A stretch of DNA of 64,000 bases from Acheta domesticus (GCA_031308135.1 JAHLJT010004567.1:32678213-32742212); one strand, 5' to 3'; shown: positions 11,006 through 21,449, counted from the first letter of the stretch. Translations and numbers: made by a program. Notes: a model not told the origin generated them from the letters alone.

Positions 11006-11447
11006 AGCGAAAAAAAAAGTTGTCTCTACTAATTTTAATAGTTATTAATGAAATAAGTTTGATACAGATTTCATAATGAAATGCAAATAGCGATTGCACT
11101 ATGTGGCGTTACTTGTTTATGTAAAAAACGACGTTTTTCATTGAAAAGAAGTCTTGTAATGAAACATTATGCAACTAATACTACTGCTGTATATATATTG
11201 AATAGAATTAAAGCAATAGTGCAGTGATATCGTTTTTACGTCTATTTGAGTGCCCTAATGAAGGATTCGTTATAAGGTTTGATGAATGAGAAAATACCAG
11301 TATAATTTTCAGTTATATTATAACTTAGATCAGAGCTTGAGAACATTTTATAAATGAAGCAGGAATATCTCGACAGTGCTATATAAATTAGAAAATAGAG
11401 AAAAGGACTCTGATCCCTGTTGTTGTTTTTATAAGACGGAACTCGCC
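11006..11447. other. AT-rich non-coding stretch
   Basis: Nothing recognised. Confidence 0.6.
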
Positions 11448-11569
11448 CAAATCTATCTTATCCAAAGCAAGATCACCACCACCTTCCTTGCAAGAAACAT
11501 GCACTCCACTTACAGAGCTAACGACCTTAGCCGTAGACGCGTCAGGAATCACTAGTAATCAATCAATCG
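11448..11569 (+). mobile_element. SINE family B, 3' fragment
   Basis: Matches the 3' third of the copies at 2745 and 29030: CCAAATCT, ATCACCACCACCTTCC, AACATGCACTCCACTTACAG, GTCAGGAATCACTAG and the AATCAATCAATC tail. The 5' two thirds are absent. Confidence 0.75.
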
Positions 11570-11659
11570 ACCTAAACCGGAGTGAATACTTCTGTTATTC
11601 GTAATTAGAAATCTCGCCGTTGTGTTCATTTTGTCTCCGTTATTGAAACCCTCATCCTG

Positions 11660-12050
11660 AAGGGCTTGCTGAACGCACGTGCGTGGCGCGCTTGCGGCCC
11701 ACTGCGTGGCCGGGCGCGGTCGCCTCGTGGCATCGAACCCGCGCCCAGGGCCGTCGCGCGCCGCGCCGCGCCGCGCCGCGCTGCGCCGGTGCGCTTCCGC
11801 CTGCGAGCGGCAGCCGCGCGCGCGAGCACCCACGAAGGGGGGTGGGGGGGAGCGCTCCTTCCGCCTTGGATCGAAGCGCCTCGCGGCGGCGGAGTGCGGA
11901 ACTACCGCTCCGCGCAGGTGCTTGCCCGGTTGCGTCGACGGAAGCTTCCAGGCGCCGCGGCGGATGTGTGTGTGTGTGCGTATACGTGCGTGCGTGTGTG
12001 CGCGCGCACGTGTGTGTAGACGCACCGTGTTCATGATTGTCTTGCATGGA
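11660..12050. promoter_or_regulatory. CpG island ending in an alternating TG/CG tract
   Basis: Mixed CpG-rich sequence with a GCCGCGCCGCGC run near 11760. At 11966-12018 it passes into an alternating purine-pyrimidine tract (TGTGTGTGTGCG...GTGTGCGCGCGCACGTGTGTG) of the type that can adopt Z-DNA. Five overlapping frames on both strands are shadows of composition. Confidence 0.45.
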
Positions 12051-12934
12051 CGGCGAGATGCTTCCAATTGACGTCATCGGGCGTATTGTGCGATATGCTT
12101 GCGTCTAGTTCAAGCATCGCACGCGGTTCAAGATCCTTCGTATAATTTCAGTCCATTTAAGAAAGTGAGGCAGGGTCATTTAGAATCAGAGCTCGAAAGT
12201 GCATATTATTTACCGGTACATATTTTATTGTAAAAGAAATAAGTGACTTTAAAACGCTGCTTAAGGGATCTTTTGAACCTTTTTAGCGTTAAATATTAAA
12301 ATAATTCATAAGTACCTAGAATAAATCAACTATGGAAATATCTCGGTGAACTTTGTAATTGTATTCGGATGTCTAATTGTCTATTAAATAGTATAAAACG
12401 TGTTTAATCCAAAAAAATACTTAGGATGTAAAATAAAGGCAGCAAAGAAAAAATACACACATTGCTGACTTCTATTACACTTTTTGACATAAACTTTGCA
12501 ATCGGTCTATACAAATATCTTAATATTATGTAGGTAAGCCTACTAATAGTTTGAAAAACACGTGTGTACGAGTAAGTATGCAAAATTCAACGGTGCTTTC
12601 TCCTTTGAAATAATCGAGAATGCGACAATCTTCACATCTCAGAACTCTTAGTGCATTCTACAAAGAAGTATATTGAAAAACTGGATGGCACTTTAATCTT
12701 CCAGGACAAGGGGATCCAGGGGGGACGGGTCCAGGGGGCGTGGCGTCCCCGCCTCCCCCGCCAAAGACCTAGAATTTTCTTTTCCTTCTTTGACAAAATT
12801 CATTTAAGTATTTATGTTAGAATTAGGTAATGGTTTTAAAAAAATAGATTGCTTGTTATCTTATATTCACTACTAAAAAATATACAATTCAACTAATATG
12901 TGAATTATTAAACACACATCTACGATGTCCTCCC
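12051..12934. other. AT-rich stretch with one small GC-rich patch
   Basis: Mostly AT-rich. At 12708-12765 there is a GGATCCAGGGGGGACGGGTC-like patch followed by CGTCCCCGCC, possibly a decayed repeat. A GTAAGTAT near 12571 has no coding frame attached. Confidence 0.55.
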
Positions 12935-13475
12935 CCAAAAATTATCGGCTGGATCCCCCCTGACACCCGAGCGGGAAGAGCCGTTGTCGAGAAGGCGTCT
13001 GCGCGGCGTGGCGGGGCGGGGCGGGGCAGGACCGGGCTGGGCTGGGCTGGGCGGGGCCAGGCAGGGCGGGGAAGGGCGGGGCCGGGCGGGGCGTGGCGTG
13101 GTGTGGCCGGGCGGGGCGGGGCGTGGCGTGGTGTGACCGGGTGGGGCGGGGCGTGGTGGGGCTGGGCGGGGCGGGGCGGGGCGGGGCGTGGTGGGACCGG
13201 GCGGGACCGGGCGGGGCGTGGTGGGACCGGGCGGGGCGGGGCGGGGCGTGGTGGGGCCGGGCGGGGCCGGGCGGGGCGGGGCCGGGCGGGGCGGTGCGGG
13301 GCCAGCCGGGGCCGGGCGGGGCAGGGCCGGGCGTGGCGGGGCCGAGCGGGGCGGGGCCGGGCGCGGAGGCAGATACGGCCCGGCGGCTGTTTGGCTCCCG
13401 AGGATCAACAAGGAAGAGCGGCGGCCGCTGTCGGGCAAGGCGCCGCGCCGGGTCCTTATCAAAGGGCGAGCACAC

Positions 13476-13506
<31 letters not shown>

Positions 13507-13600
13507 CCCACGGCCGACAGATAGCGGCGGCGGCGGTGGCGCCTGCAAATACCGCCCCTGTGACGCCGTTGCCCCCGGGCGACGTGTAAACAGCAAGGTG
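12935..13600. repeat. G-rich minisatellite and CpG block
   Basis: About 400 bases (12975-13370) are degenerate repeats of GGGGCGGGGCGGGGC, GGGCGTGGTGGGACCGGGCG and related units, strongly G-rich on +. They contain many runs able to form G-quadruplexes on + and an Ala/Pro-rich frame on - (12920-13639). The rest, to 13600, is a CpG-rich segment with a (GCC)n run near 13482-13508. Confidence 0.85.
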
Positions 13601-14959
13601 AAGGAGAGCGAGGAATGCTGAAAAATTCTTTGGTTTCAAGTTAGTTTTCTCTTTGGAGAGAAAGTCGGCGAAGAGGTTAAATTGAAGCAGTTTTAATTTT
13701 TGACTGGATCGTCGGTTTTACTACTCCTGTAAATATCTACGAGAGGACTTAGTCATAAAAATCCCCTCGCTTCCAAATCTCTTTGGAGCTGAGATGATAA
13801 ATTGGAAATGTATTAATTTTAAGAGTTAATTTTCTTCGTTTTATTTTCTCTTTCAAATTGCTGCAAAGAAAGTTTTATTATACTAAAAAATATCCTCAGC
13901 ACCTTTTCATATTAAAACCTTGACTTTGTTTTAAAGGAGCAGTATCCGTATGCTACTATTAAATCTGATATGAGAACTACCCAAAAAGTGTGCTGTAAAA
14001 TCTCGTAATACATTTTTTGTGCATAATGCGTGTTTTATTGCCTACCGGAAGCCATAGTCACAAGACGAAGGAAACTATTCCAAGTTGACACTACTTTGCC
14101 GGTGACATCGCGTTGTCCTAGGGGGATGATGATTTACTCGAAAGTAATAAACGCGCAGTAAACGTAGTTCTCCAAAGAGAAGCAGTCCTCGTTATTGAGA
14201 TGAAAATTTGCAAACAGTATTAAAACGAGCTTTATATGTCAGTCAGAAATTGCGTGAAATCACTAACATATTTACTTCGTCGTTTAAAAACACGTTTGGC
14301 ATCACTCGTGAAGCCGGTTTATTACTCTGAGAGTCTATTACGGGCTGTTGAAAATGCAGGAAGCTCTCTCAGTATTTTCTAGAATTTCCTTATTGGTGAC
14401 ACTCCCTGCCAACGGAAACTTGACCGTATGTTCTTGTTTAAACGAAAATTTTTGTTGAAATAACTGTATTTGAAAGTACTTCCGTCGCGTTTCTCAGTTT
14501 TCTCTCTGTTCCTTATCCTTTGCGTAAAAAAAAATATTAAAATCGTATGACTCACCGCGGGAAATTAATTTTCAACCATTGTTTCACATGGCGAGAGCAT
14601 ATTTTTCACGCGTGGAAGTTCCTGTGCATGTAAATAAAAACAAATTAGGCACATCGTTACGACAGGTGAACTATGTAATCGACGGTAAAACAAAGCAGCG
14701 TTCATGATGTGCGTATGACCAGAGTCTTTTCTCGCACATACAATACTTACAAGTTGTGTTGTGTTAGCATCATTTGTGTTCGGTAGAAGCACAGGGTCGA
14801 AATGTTAGAGATAATGAACTGGTAGATGACGGAAATACTGGGTCACCCTGCTCGTCATGTTTCATACCGTTGACATGATTATGTGATCTGCTATATGTTC
14901 TCTCAGCAAGGACTTTTTGTGGCCTTTTTCTAGTTTTAGTGAAATACGGTAACTAGATA
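13601..14959. other. AT-rich non-coding stretch
   Basis: Two weakly similar segments starting TCTCTTTGGAG (13650 and 13778) hint at an old duplication. On the minus strand GTAAGTATTG near 14747 follows a short frame; its start codon would be GTG, so I do not call it. Confidence 0.5.
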
Positions 14960-15130
14960 GAAATTTTACCGTGCTGTAACATCAAACAGATTGTTCCATC
15001 AGCACGAAGCAATTTGCGTCCATCATTTTTAATCGCCCAACCAGCGACAAAGTGGCCACAGGATCGTTTCCTATTTTGCAATTAAAACGCCAGTTTGTAT
15101 GAACCGCGTCACACGGGGAGATAATTGGGC
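14960..15130. promoter_or_regulatory. Repeat-free balanced segment, possible conserved non-coding element
   Basis: Sequence of balanced composition, unlike its AT-rich surroundings, with no match elsewhere in the window. It contains TTTTTAATCGCCC, ACAAAGTGGCCAC and GAGATAATTGGGC. It is not open in any long frame. Only a cross-species comparison could show conservation. Confidence 0.15.
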
Positions 15131-15460
15131 ATAAGGTTACCTAAACTACACAAGAATTAGAGCGAAATGCAACACAACAGAACGCTGACATAAGAGTAAA
15201 ATCTGTTATTATAACAGTTTGAAATTCTAGGAATACACGTGCATTAGCACCTTCCACAACATGGCTCACTGGTTTGGATATTTTCCACTAGAAACAAGTT
15301 AAGTTCTAACAAGCATGTAACCATTTTATGAGTATTCATAACAACGTGACCAAGGAAATGGGAAGAGGAAGATGCTTGGTGTTGGTTGTAATTACTAGGA
15401 AAGTTTTGCGGTAGCTAAATACTGAGACATCCCTGTGTCGTTAACCTTCTTTTATTTCAG

Positions 15461-15584
15461 TAGGTGCAATTTCGACTACCGCAACACGTCTTTCCCACAA
15501 CTGCATCTGGAGCGCATGACCGCAGCGATTAGGTTTTCATGGATGGGTGGGCAGAAGCGAGCAGTTGCAACTCGCTCTCCGTAA
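15461..15584 (+). other. Candidate coding exon behind a strong acceptor
   Basis: The sequence CCTTCTTTTATTTCAG ends at 15460 and is an excellent splice acceptor: an unbroken pyrimidine tract followed by CAG. The frame starting at 15462 is open for 40 codons to TAA at 15582. The peptide has ordinary protein-like composition (begins RCNFDYRNTSFPQLHLER). No strong donor lies before the stop; a weak GT is at 15533. I do not recognise the sequence. It could be a terminal coding exon or chance: a 40-codon frame alone has no weight, and the acceptor is the main evidence. Confidence 0.2.
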
Positions 15585-15619
15585 TCCGCTAGTACGTAAT
15601 GGAATGCGTCATTCATGCA

Positions 15620-16245
15620 TATTATCACCTCCCATCCCTATCAGGTATTCTCGTATGTCCATATCAAAGAGTGACTCAATAACTACTAGCACCCGTATAT
15701 TTTTTGTACTGTTTAAGATATCGAAATGCTGTTTCCAGGATTCACTAGGTGGTATAGGGTTCCATGCATTTAAAAATAAAAATAAAAAGAAGAAATATTG
15801 AAGAAAAGTGAAACCATTCAAGTACTTTCTTGTTCCCTGCATCACCTGTGGAATACCAAAAAAAAAACTAATTTCATTTTCTTAAACGATACTAAAATTA
15901 TTTGGGGCACTAGTAGTTATTGAATTTTTGATAGATGTCATTGGGGGTACACACAATTAAAAAAAAAACTAAACAACAACAAAGTTGTTAAATAACGACC
16001 CCGATGAAAGTGAAGGAAATCAATCCAGTTCTTAAATTGTCAACATCCCTACGTCACTTATCAAATGTCAAATCACGCATTCTGGTACCTCAAACAGTAC
16101 TAAAAATATTTTGGGGGCTATTAGTTATTACACCTCACCTTAGGTTAGGAGTGACTCATTTAGCAGATAATGTCATTTGATAAGTGAAATATGCATGTCA
16201 CACCGCTAAACTCCACATTAGGGTCATGCTAAGCCCTTGAGAGTC
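15620..16245. other. AT-rich stretch with diverged direct and inverted repeats
   Basis: ACTAAAATTATTTGGGGCAC (about 15890) recurs as ACTAAAAATATTTTGGGGGC (about 16100), each followed by TAGTTATT. TCACTTATCAAATG (about 16054) appears inverted near 16177. This looks like debris of an inverted-repeat element, with ends I cannot fix. Confidence 0.4.
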
Positions 16246-16377
16246 AAACGGGTGAGCGGGCGAGACGGGTGAGCAGCTTTGGCGAGCACCATTGGCCGCC
16301 GAGGGGTAGCGGGGCTACGGGCGGAGAAAGTGGCGGCGTCTAGCGTCGATCCGGCGCGCACGAAGACGCCGCTACCA
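16246..16377. other. GC-rich lead into the CT tract
   Basis: Mixed GC-rich sequence with GGGTGAGCGGGCGAGACGGG; nothing else recognised. Confidence 0.4.
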
Positions 16378-16912
16378 CCTCTCAGTCTGTCTGTTTCTCT
16401 CTATCTCTTGCGCTCTCTCTCTGTCTCTATCGCTCACTAGCGCTCTCTCTCTAGCTCTCTCGCGCGCACTGTCGCTCCCTCCCTCCCTCTCTCCCTCTCT
16501 CTAGCTCTCGCTCTCTTGAGCTCTCTCTCCGTCTCTATCGCTCACTAGCTCTCTCTCTCTAGCTCTCTCGCGCGCTCTGTCTCTCTCTCCCTCTTTCTCC
16601 CTCTCTACCTCTCGCTCTCTTGCGCTCTCTCTCTAGCTCTCTCGCGTGCTCTGTCTCTCCCTCCCTCCCTCCCTCTCTCTCCCTAGCTCTCTCGCGTGCT
16701 CTGTCTCTCCCTCCCTCTCTCTATCTCTCGCTCTCTTGCGCTTTCTCTTCGTTTCTATCGCCCACTAGCTCTCTCTCTCTCTCTAGCTCTCTCGCGCGCT
16801 CTGTTTCTCCCTCCATCTCACACCCTCTCTCTTTCGCTCTCACACTCTCTCGGTGTCTCGTTCTCTTCCTCTCTCTCCGTTTTTCTCTTTCTCTGTCTCT
16901 CATTCTCCTCGT
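16378..16912. repeat. Long imperfect CT microsatellite
   Basis: More than 500 bases of interrupted (CT)n on the + strand with higher-order similarity: segments such as CTCTCTCTAGCTCTCTCGCG and TATCGCTCACTAGCTCTCTC recur several times. Ser/Leu-rich plus frames and Arg/Glu-rich minus frames are by-products. Confidence 0.9.
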
Positions 16913-17060
16913 GCCGGCCCCGCCGCCGTCGTCCGCGATGTTTACATAACCCGCCACGGCCACCTCCGCGCTCCGCGACGGCGCGTGCAACGGGCGGGCG
17001 GGTGGGCGGGCGGAGCTCGCGAGCGCCCTCTAACTGGCAACGGCGAATGCGGGCGCCGCC
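16913..17060. promoter_or_regulatory. CpG-rich block
   Basis: A short CpG block following the CT tract, with GGGCGGGCGGGTGGGCGGGC near 16992. A CT/GA tract beside a CpG block resembles GAGA-factor-type promoters, but no start site can be assigned. Confidence 0.3.
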
Positions 17061-17950
17061 CCGCTTCGTGCAGAGGAACAGTTACGAACCGATGCGCTCC
17101 AAACAAGCACGCCTTGTTGGTACTCGGGAGTTGCGTCAGTAGGGAACAAGGGCATCCGCTAGGCGGAATCTTACTTCTGTAGAAGCGTTTATTCTTCCAA
17201 AGGTGATTAATACTCACATTCGTACAACTGATGTGGACATCCCAGAACGAGTTATAGTTTGTTTTAGCTTTCGTATTAAATCTTACTCGAAGTTAGTGTA
17301 TAATGGTTTGTACGAACACTCAAATGTGGCTCAGCTATTACTACAATCATAGTGTATACACCAACACCTATGCAAGATATTGGTTACGATTGCAAAATAT
17401 ACATGTACATGATAAATATGAATTTCAGAAATGTCATTTGGGAGGTGGATTTTTAGCTATCGAAATCGTTACCTTGTGGTTAAATTCATTACCTTGTGGA
17501 AATTATTACCTTATGTTAAAAACATAATGTAGAGCTTTATTTACTGCCTGATTCAGGAATTAATGGTCTTGGAACACGGATGTAACAACAGCCCACGTCA
17601 GCGCAATTCATACAGAAGCAACCACCTCTGTAAACACTGCACGTGCGGGTCGACTGACGTGTCGGTCCGGACTCCATGAATCATGTTGCTGACCTCACGT
17701 TCAGAGAGTAATTTTGCGTAAACGAAAGGGGAGAGAGTACAGAGTGAAGGGGTTACTCATTTCGAGAAGGTCTCGCGATTTGCAACGCCCTCTGAACGTT
17801 CGCTGCTCTGACCATGATCTTCCGGGCGGGTCGGCCGGGAGGAACGTCGGGATGATGGCTGTGATTGCGATGGTAAACACGATGATAATTGTAAAGCTTA
17901 TATCGATAGTGACGCATCTCCATGAATCGCACTTCTTCAGGAAGAGGACA
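17061..17950. other. Non-coding stretch
   Basis: AT-rich to 17570, then balanced. Short chance frames only (17303-17527, 17714-17965). Confidence 0.55.
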
Positions 17951-18096
17951 GGGAGAGGTGGCTAGATACATCAACTAATGTTGCTGCAGTGCCTCTGACC
18001 GGGAGGTCCTAGCTTCGAGTCCCGACGGCGGCAGGATTTTCGACACTAGCTTGTCAGCTAGGTCAAATTCAGTCACTGTCTGGAGTAGAATTGTAG
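17951..18096 (+). mobile_element. SINE family B, 5' half with intact B box
   Basis: GGGAGAGGTGGCTAGATACAT (A-box region), then GCCTCTGACCGGGAGGTCCTAG and the B box CTTCGAGTCCCGAC; a body part runs to TCTGGAGTAGAATT. It lacks the 3' half. This copy shows the tRNA-like head best: A and B boxes are about 50 bases apart, as required for RNA polymerase III. Confidence 0.8.
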
Positions 18097-18140
18097 CGAC
18101 TCAGGGCATCAGTTGATGCCCTGAGACCCCTCTCCAGGTC
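18097..18140. repeat. Perfect 12-bp-arm palindrome at a SINE junction
   Basis: CTCAGGGCATCA, GT, TGATGCCCTGAG spans 18100-18125 with no mismatch. On the minus strand GGAGAGGGGTCTCAGGGCATC (from 18140) resembles the SINE-B 5' end, so a minus-strand SINE start abuts the truncated plus-strand copy head to tail. Confidence 0.6.
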
Positions 18141-18264
18141 AAATGATGAAGCAGCCAATGGAATGATTGACAGGAAAAACAGGCGAGTTCCCCGAGAAAT
18201 CCTGTCTCCAACCCACCTTGTCCTTTACAAGTTTCACATGGATCAATGAGGATTTGAACCCCGG

Positions 18265-18548
18265 CCCGTGCAGTTGAAGACGAGCGGGAGCAGGAGCGGG
18301 GGCGTGAGCGGTGGCGTGGCTGCCGCTAACCCGCTCGGCGGCGGCGCTCGCCGTCCTCTCGCGGGCGCGCGTTAATTGCCTTTCGCTGGCAGCCGCCGCC
18401 GCTCCGCTGCCCTCGTCCCTCGTCCCTCGTCCCTCCCCCTCGCAGCAAGTGAGCTCATCTCGGCTGTCCGCTGCGCTCGCTCCGGGCGCTTCGGCTCCGC
18501 CTGCCCGGCGCCGGCTCACGCTCTCCCGCCGCGTGGATTGTCCATTGT
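18265..18548. promoter_or_regulatory. CpG island
   Basis: A mixed-sequence CpG-rich block with repeated CCCTCGTCCCTCGTCCCTC near 18410. Frames stay open on both strands. It is followed directly by a CT microsatellite, the same order reversed as at 16378-17060. Confidence 0.4.
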
Positions 18549-18574
18549 TTGACTTGCGCACTTGTTTTTCTTGT

Positions 18575-18907
18575 GGCTGCTCTCTCTCTCTCTTTCTATC
18601 TCTCTGTCTCTCTTTCTGTCTCTCTTTCTATCTCTCTGTCTCTCTCTCTCTTTCTATCTCTCTGTCTCTCTCTCTTTCTTTCTTTCTGTCTCTCTTTCTA
18701 TCTCTCTGTCTCTCTCTCTTTCTTTCTTTCTGTCTCTCTTTCTATCTCTCTGCCTGTCTTTCTGCCTCTCTTTCTGTCTCTCTTTTTGTCTCTCTTTTTG
18801 TCTCTCTTTCTGTCACCCTTTTTGTCTCTCTTTCTGTCTCTATTTTTGTCTCTCTGTCTCTCTCTGTCACTGTTTCTCTTTCTATGTCTCTCTCTCTCTC
18901 TCTTTGC
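18575..18907. repeat. TCTCT/TTTCTGTCTC microsatellite
   Basis: Long run of TCTCTCTTTCTATCTCTCTG-like units with a second part built on TCTCTTTTTGTC. It generates Ser/Leu-rich plus frames (18311-19057, 18549-18944) and an Arg/Lys/Asp/Glu minus frame; none is a gene. Confidence 0.9.
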
Positions 18908-18960
18908 GTTGGTACATTTCATAATTCTTCTATCGCGTGTCTGATTTCTAACTTCTCCTG

Positions 18961-19082
18961 TGGCAGGTATAAGCTGTTGATTGTTTCATCCAATCGTGAA
19001 CTTATATGCCGCTACAGCGACGTCACTACGGTGACGTGCAAGCTCCCGATTGGCTGAAACAGTCAACAGCTGATACCTGCCA
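18961..19082. mobile_element. Short foldback element
   Basis: The left arm TGGCAGGTATAAGCTGTTGA and following bases match the reverse complement of the right arm (TGGCAGGTATCAGCTGTTGA) over about 43 bp with few mismatches. The central loop is about 35 bp and holds GACGTCACTACGGTGACGT. It ends 30 bp before the MITE at 19113. Confidence 0.8.
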
Positions 19083-19112
19083 GAGGCAGAGTTGGGTAAA
19101 TCGAAGTATATA

Positions 19113-19309
19113 GTGCGATTTTTCTAACTCTGCCCCTATGGCCACGATGGAATATCACACTGCATTTCGCTTCTTTCTCCGTTGTGCCGCTAGAATTCGC
19201 ATGATCGCAAGCACTGCATGATACGGTCGCGAATATGCAATGAAAAGAACGTCGCGAAATACAATGACATATTCCATCTTGAAGACTGGGACAAAGAAAA
19301 ATCGCAGTG
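19113..19309. mobile_element. MITE, palindromic, copy 2
   Basis: Same family as 8489 and 56647: GTGCGATTTTTCTAACTCTG at the left, the matching inverted end AGAAAAATCGCAGTG at the right, flanked by TA (19111-19112 and 19310-19311). About 197 bp with no coding capacity. The 29 bases just left of it (AGAGGCAGAGTTGGGTAAATC) resemble the right end of copy 1, suggesting a second, broken copy alongside. Confidence 0.8.
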
Positions 19310-19369
19310 TAGTAGTGATTCTGAATCTCGTGTTCCGTTCGTCCACCCCTTTCTCCGACCGTCCTTCCC

Positions 19370-19610
19370 CCTCCCGTTTCCGCCTCGTGGGCTCGTGCGG
19401 GTGCACGTGGCGGCGGCGGCGGCGGCGGCGGCGGTTCGCGTGCCTCGCGCCGTGGACCTCCACGTGCCCGCGCACAGTGGCCACTGACGTGCGCGGTAAG
19501 TCGATTAAGTTGTGGTGGGGCGCCGCGGCTAACTCGCTCCTTCCTCCGCCCGCTCCGCCGCCCCTGGCTAAGAAGCCGTGCAGCAAGCGAGCGGGGGCGG
19601 CGAACATGGC
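19370..19610 (+). promoter_or_regulatory. CpG island with GGC run and possible first-exon donor
   Basis: A CpG-rich segment with (GGC)n at 19410-19436. GCGCG followed by GTAAGTCG at 19495 is a near-consensus 5' splice site. If the island is a promoter, this would end a non-coding first exon on the + strand. GTAAGT occurs by chance about every 4 kb per strand, so the link is tentative. Confidence 0.3.
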
Positions 19611-19689
19611 ACGTTGTGCGGAGCGGGAGCGGGTGTCTTTGCGAGTCAGGTTCTGCGCTCTCAGTCAACTGCTGTTTTACTGCTTCCAA

Positions 19690-20879
19690 GTTTCTTTGTA
19701 TTCTAAAAATACTTCACCTCCTTCGACCACAAGTAACGTTGATGCACATACAATGGCGAAAACGGACTATTTGTATTTAACTACATATTTGAGAGATATT
19801 TTCGATGTATTTAATTGATATTATTTTATTTGGTAACTGCTATCTGAGAATTTTCGTTTTAAATCCAATAAAATTAAATCGTTTTAAATCGAACTTGTAA
19901 AGACTGCCTTTGTATAGTTATTACAAATTCTCTACAGTAACGAAAGTAATAACCTCAATTGAATACTTCATAAATAACTAAATAAGATAGCTTATTGTAG
20001 AACCGAGAGCTCTTTCTAATATTAGGCGCAAAACCATTAAAGAGGTGTTTTCTACTTCCAGTTCAATAGCTTCTACATTCACCCCGCATTCAAATCGGAC
20101 GTTACGTGTAAGGGGGCCCCTACGGTTACGAATAACTCGGAATTTTACGAAATTCTTTGCTTCTGTCGTTCCGCAAATTTGAATGCAAGCTCTCGTTAGA
20201 GCTTCTTTGTTCCGGCGCTGTTCATGAAAAGCGTTGTTGGGCGAGTGCTCTCGTGAACTCTCGGATCCACGCACGCTGCGAGGTTAGCTCGCCAGCCGAG
20301 GGCTGCTGCTGCTGCTGTTATTTATAGGTCATTCTGAAGGAAAAATACCGAGGTAAATGAATTAAATTTGCGGTGCACTTGAAAACGTCGTTGTTCGCTA
20401 CAATAGGAGACATTTTCTCTTCACAATAAAACCGGCGCATTCACATGCAGTCATTCTGTTAATGCTTTTGTGTGGTTTGAAAATACCAGAAATTCCAGAT
20501 CGAACGAGTGTTTGTTTTTTCATAATGCGTGAACATGAACAGTTTGCTTGCATACGCGAAGTATCTCTACCGCTATTTACTGACTTTAAGGGCTATTTAT
20601 TATTTGTAGATTTTTTTAAACCCAAAAGGAAGGAAATATGCAAATGTCAAATACTCAACGTTTTATTTACATGTATTTTTGAAACATACATGTAATGAAA
20701 GTGTTTGTAAGGTAAATCTAGTTATTTATTTTGTGCTAATGTTTTAAGTAAAAAAAGTGGATAATTTAAATTTTCCGGAAGGAATAATGCGAATGTGCCA
20801 TCTTAAACTAACATCAGTTCTTAATCCCGTTGTTTGCGACGCAACACAAAAAAAGAGTTTTGTGGAATTTAAAGGACTT
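19690..20879. other. AT-rich non-coding stretch
   Basis: Contains (CTG)5 near 20306 and small chance frames (19978-20274 minus, 20462-20695 plus). No coding or repeat evidence beyond that. Confidence 0.55.
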
Positions 20880-21056
20880 GTCGCATCTGCTCATCGCCGC
20901 TGCCAGTAGAAACGGCGCTCTCTGCGCGAGGCATTTTATAATCTCGGGATAATTATCGTCATCTGGCGGCGCAGCCTATTACGCGGGGCGTAGGCGCGGT
21001 AATGAGACCGGCGCCTTAGCCACCCTCGCTCGTCCCGTAAGCGGCTTACGCAGGAG
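20880..21056. promoter_or_regulatory. Candidate regulatory segment
   Basis: Balanced, repeat-free sequence with the palindrome GATAATTATC (20948-20957), an E box CATCTG (20960-20965), TTTATAATC and GTAATGAGACC. Motif density is suggestive only. Confidence 0.2.
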
Positions 21057-21449
21057 ATGGGAATGCTAGGGAAGATCCACGACGCGAAAAGGAAACTTAA
21101 CAGGCAGATGCCCGGAGGAGCGGCTGAAAGAGTCATTGTTAGATGTGCAGCTGTCTCTTTACTTTCTCGCTATCGCTTACGCTGTAGGGAGAAAGTTATG
21201 CGCGAAAAAACGGCGAATTTTCGGTGGAAAAACTCTTGTTACAGGGCCCTGGAAACGAAAAAGTGGATAAATCCAGTTGCTAAGTTTAGAAAAGAAAATC
21301 TAACACGTGGTGAAGCCAGAATCAATGTTTTGTGGGTCCTTGATACCGAAAAATCAAATGACGACAAAACGTCCGTCCGTCTGTTGGTCTGTGAATGGCG
21401 ACTCAACCATTCAGCAATTTATTTTCCAAAATTGATATTTCGCAATTGA
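21057..21449 (+). CDS. Unrecognised 130-codon open frame
   Basis: The longest ATG-started frame in this window that is not low complexity. It begins MGMLGKIHDAKRKL, is rich in Lys/Arg, uses varied codons, and ends at TGA 21449. I recognise no domain, signal peptide or membrane segment. No other copy exists here and there is no nearby AATAAA; splice boundaries are unclear. It could be a lone exon or ORF remnant of a transposable element: the region around 21370-21420 (GTCCGTCCGTCTGTTGGTC) looks like DNA often found in decayed repeats. A run of this length is near what chance gives in 64 kb of mixed composition, so a real gene is less likely than not. Confidence 0.2.
   Translation: MGMLGKIHDAKRKLNRQMPGGAAERVIVRCAAVSLLSRYRLRCREKVMREKTANFRWKNSCYRALETKKWINPVAKFRKENLTRGEARINVLWVLDTEKSNDDKTSVRLLVCEWRLNHSAIYFPKLIFRN

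Noticed and set aside
14565..14792. Minus-strand frame followed by GTAAGTATTG
   Set aside because: The start would be GTG and only 14 codons precede the donor; too weak.
16620..17142. Ser/Leu-rich frames in the CT tract
   Set aside because: Translation of a CT microsatellite; looks like membrane segments only because TCT and CTC encode Ser and Leu.
18311..19057. 248-codon frame through CpG island and CT microsatellite
   Set aside because: Same cause; it also runs into a foldback element.
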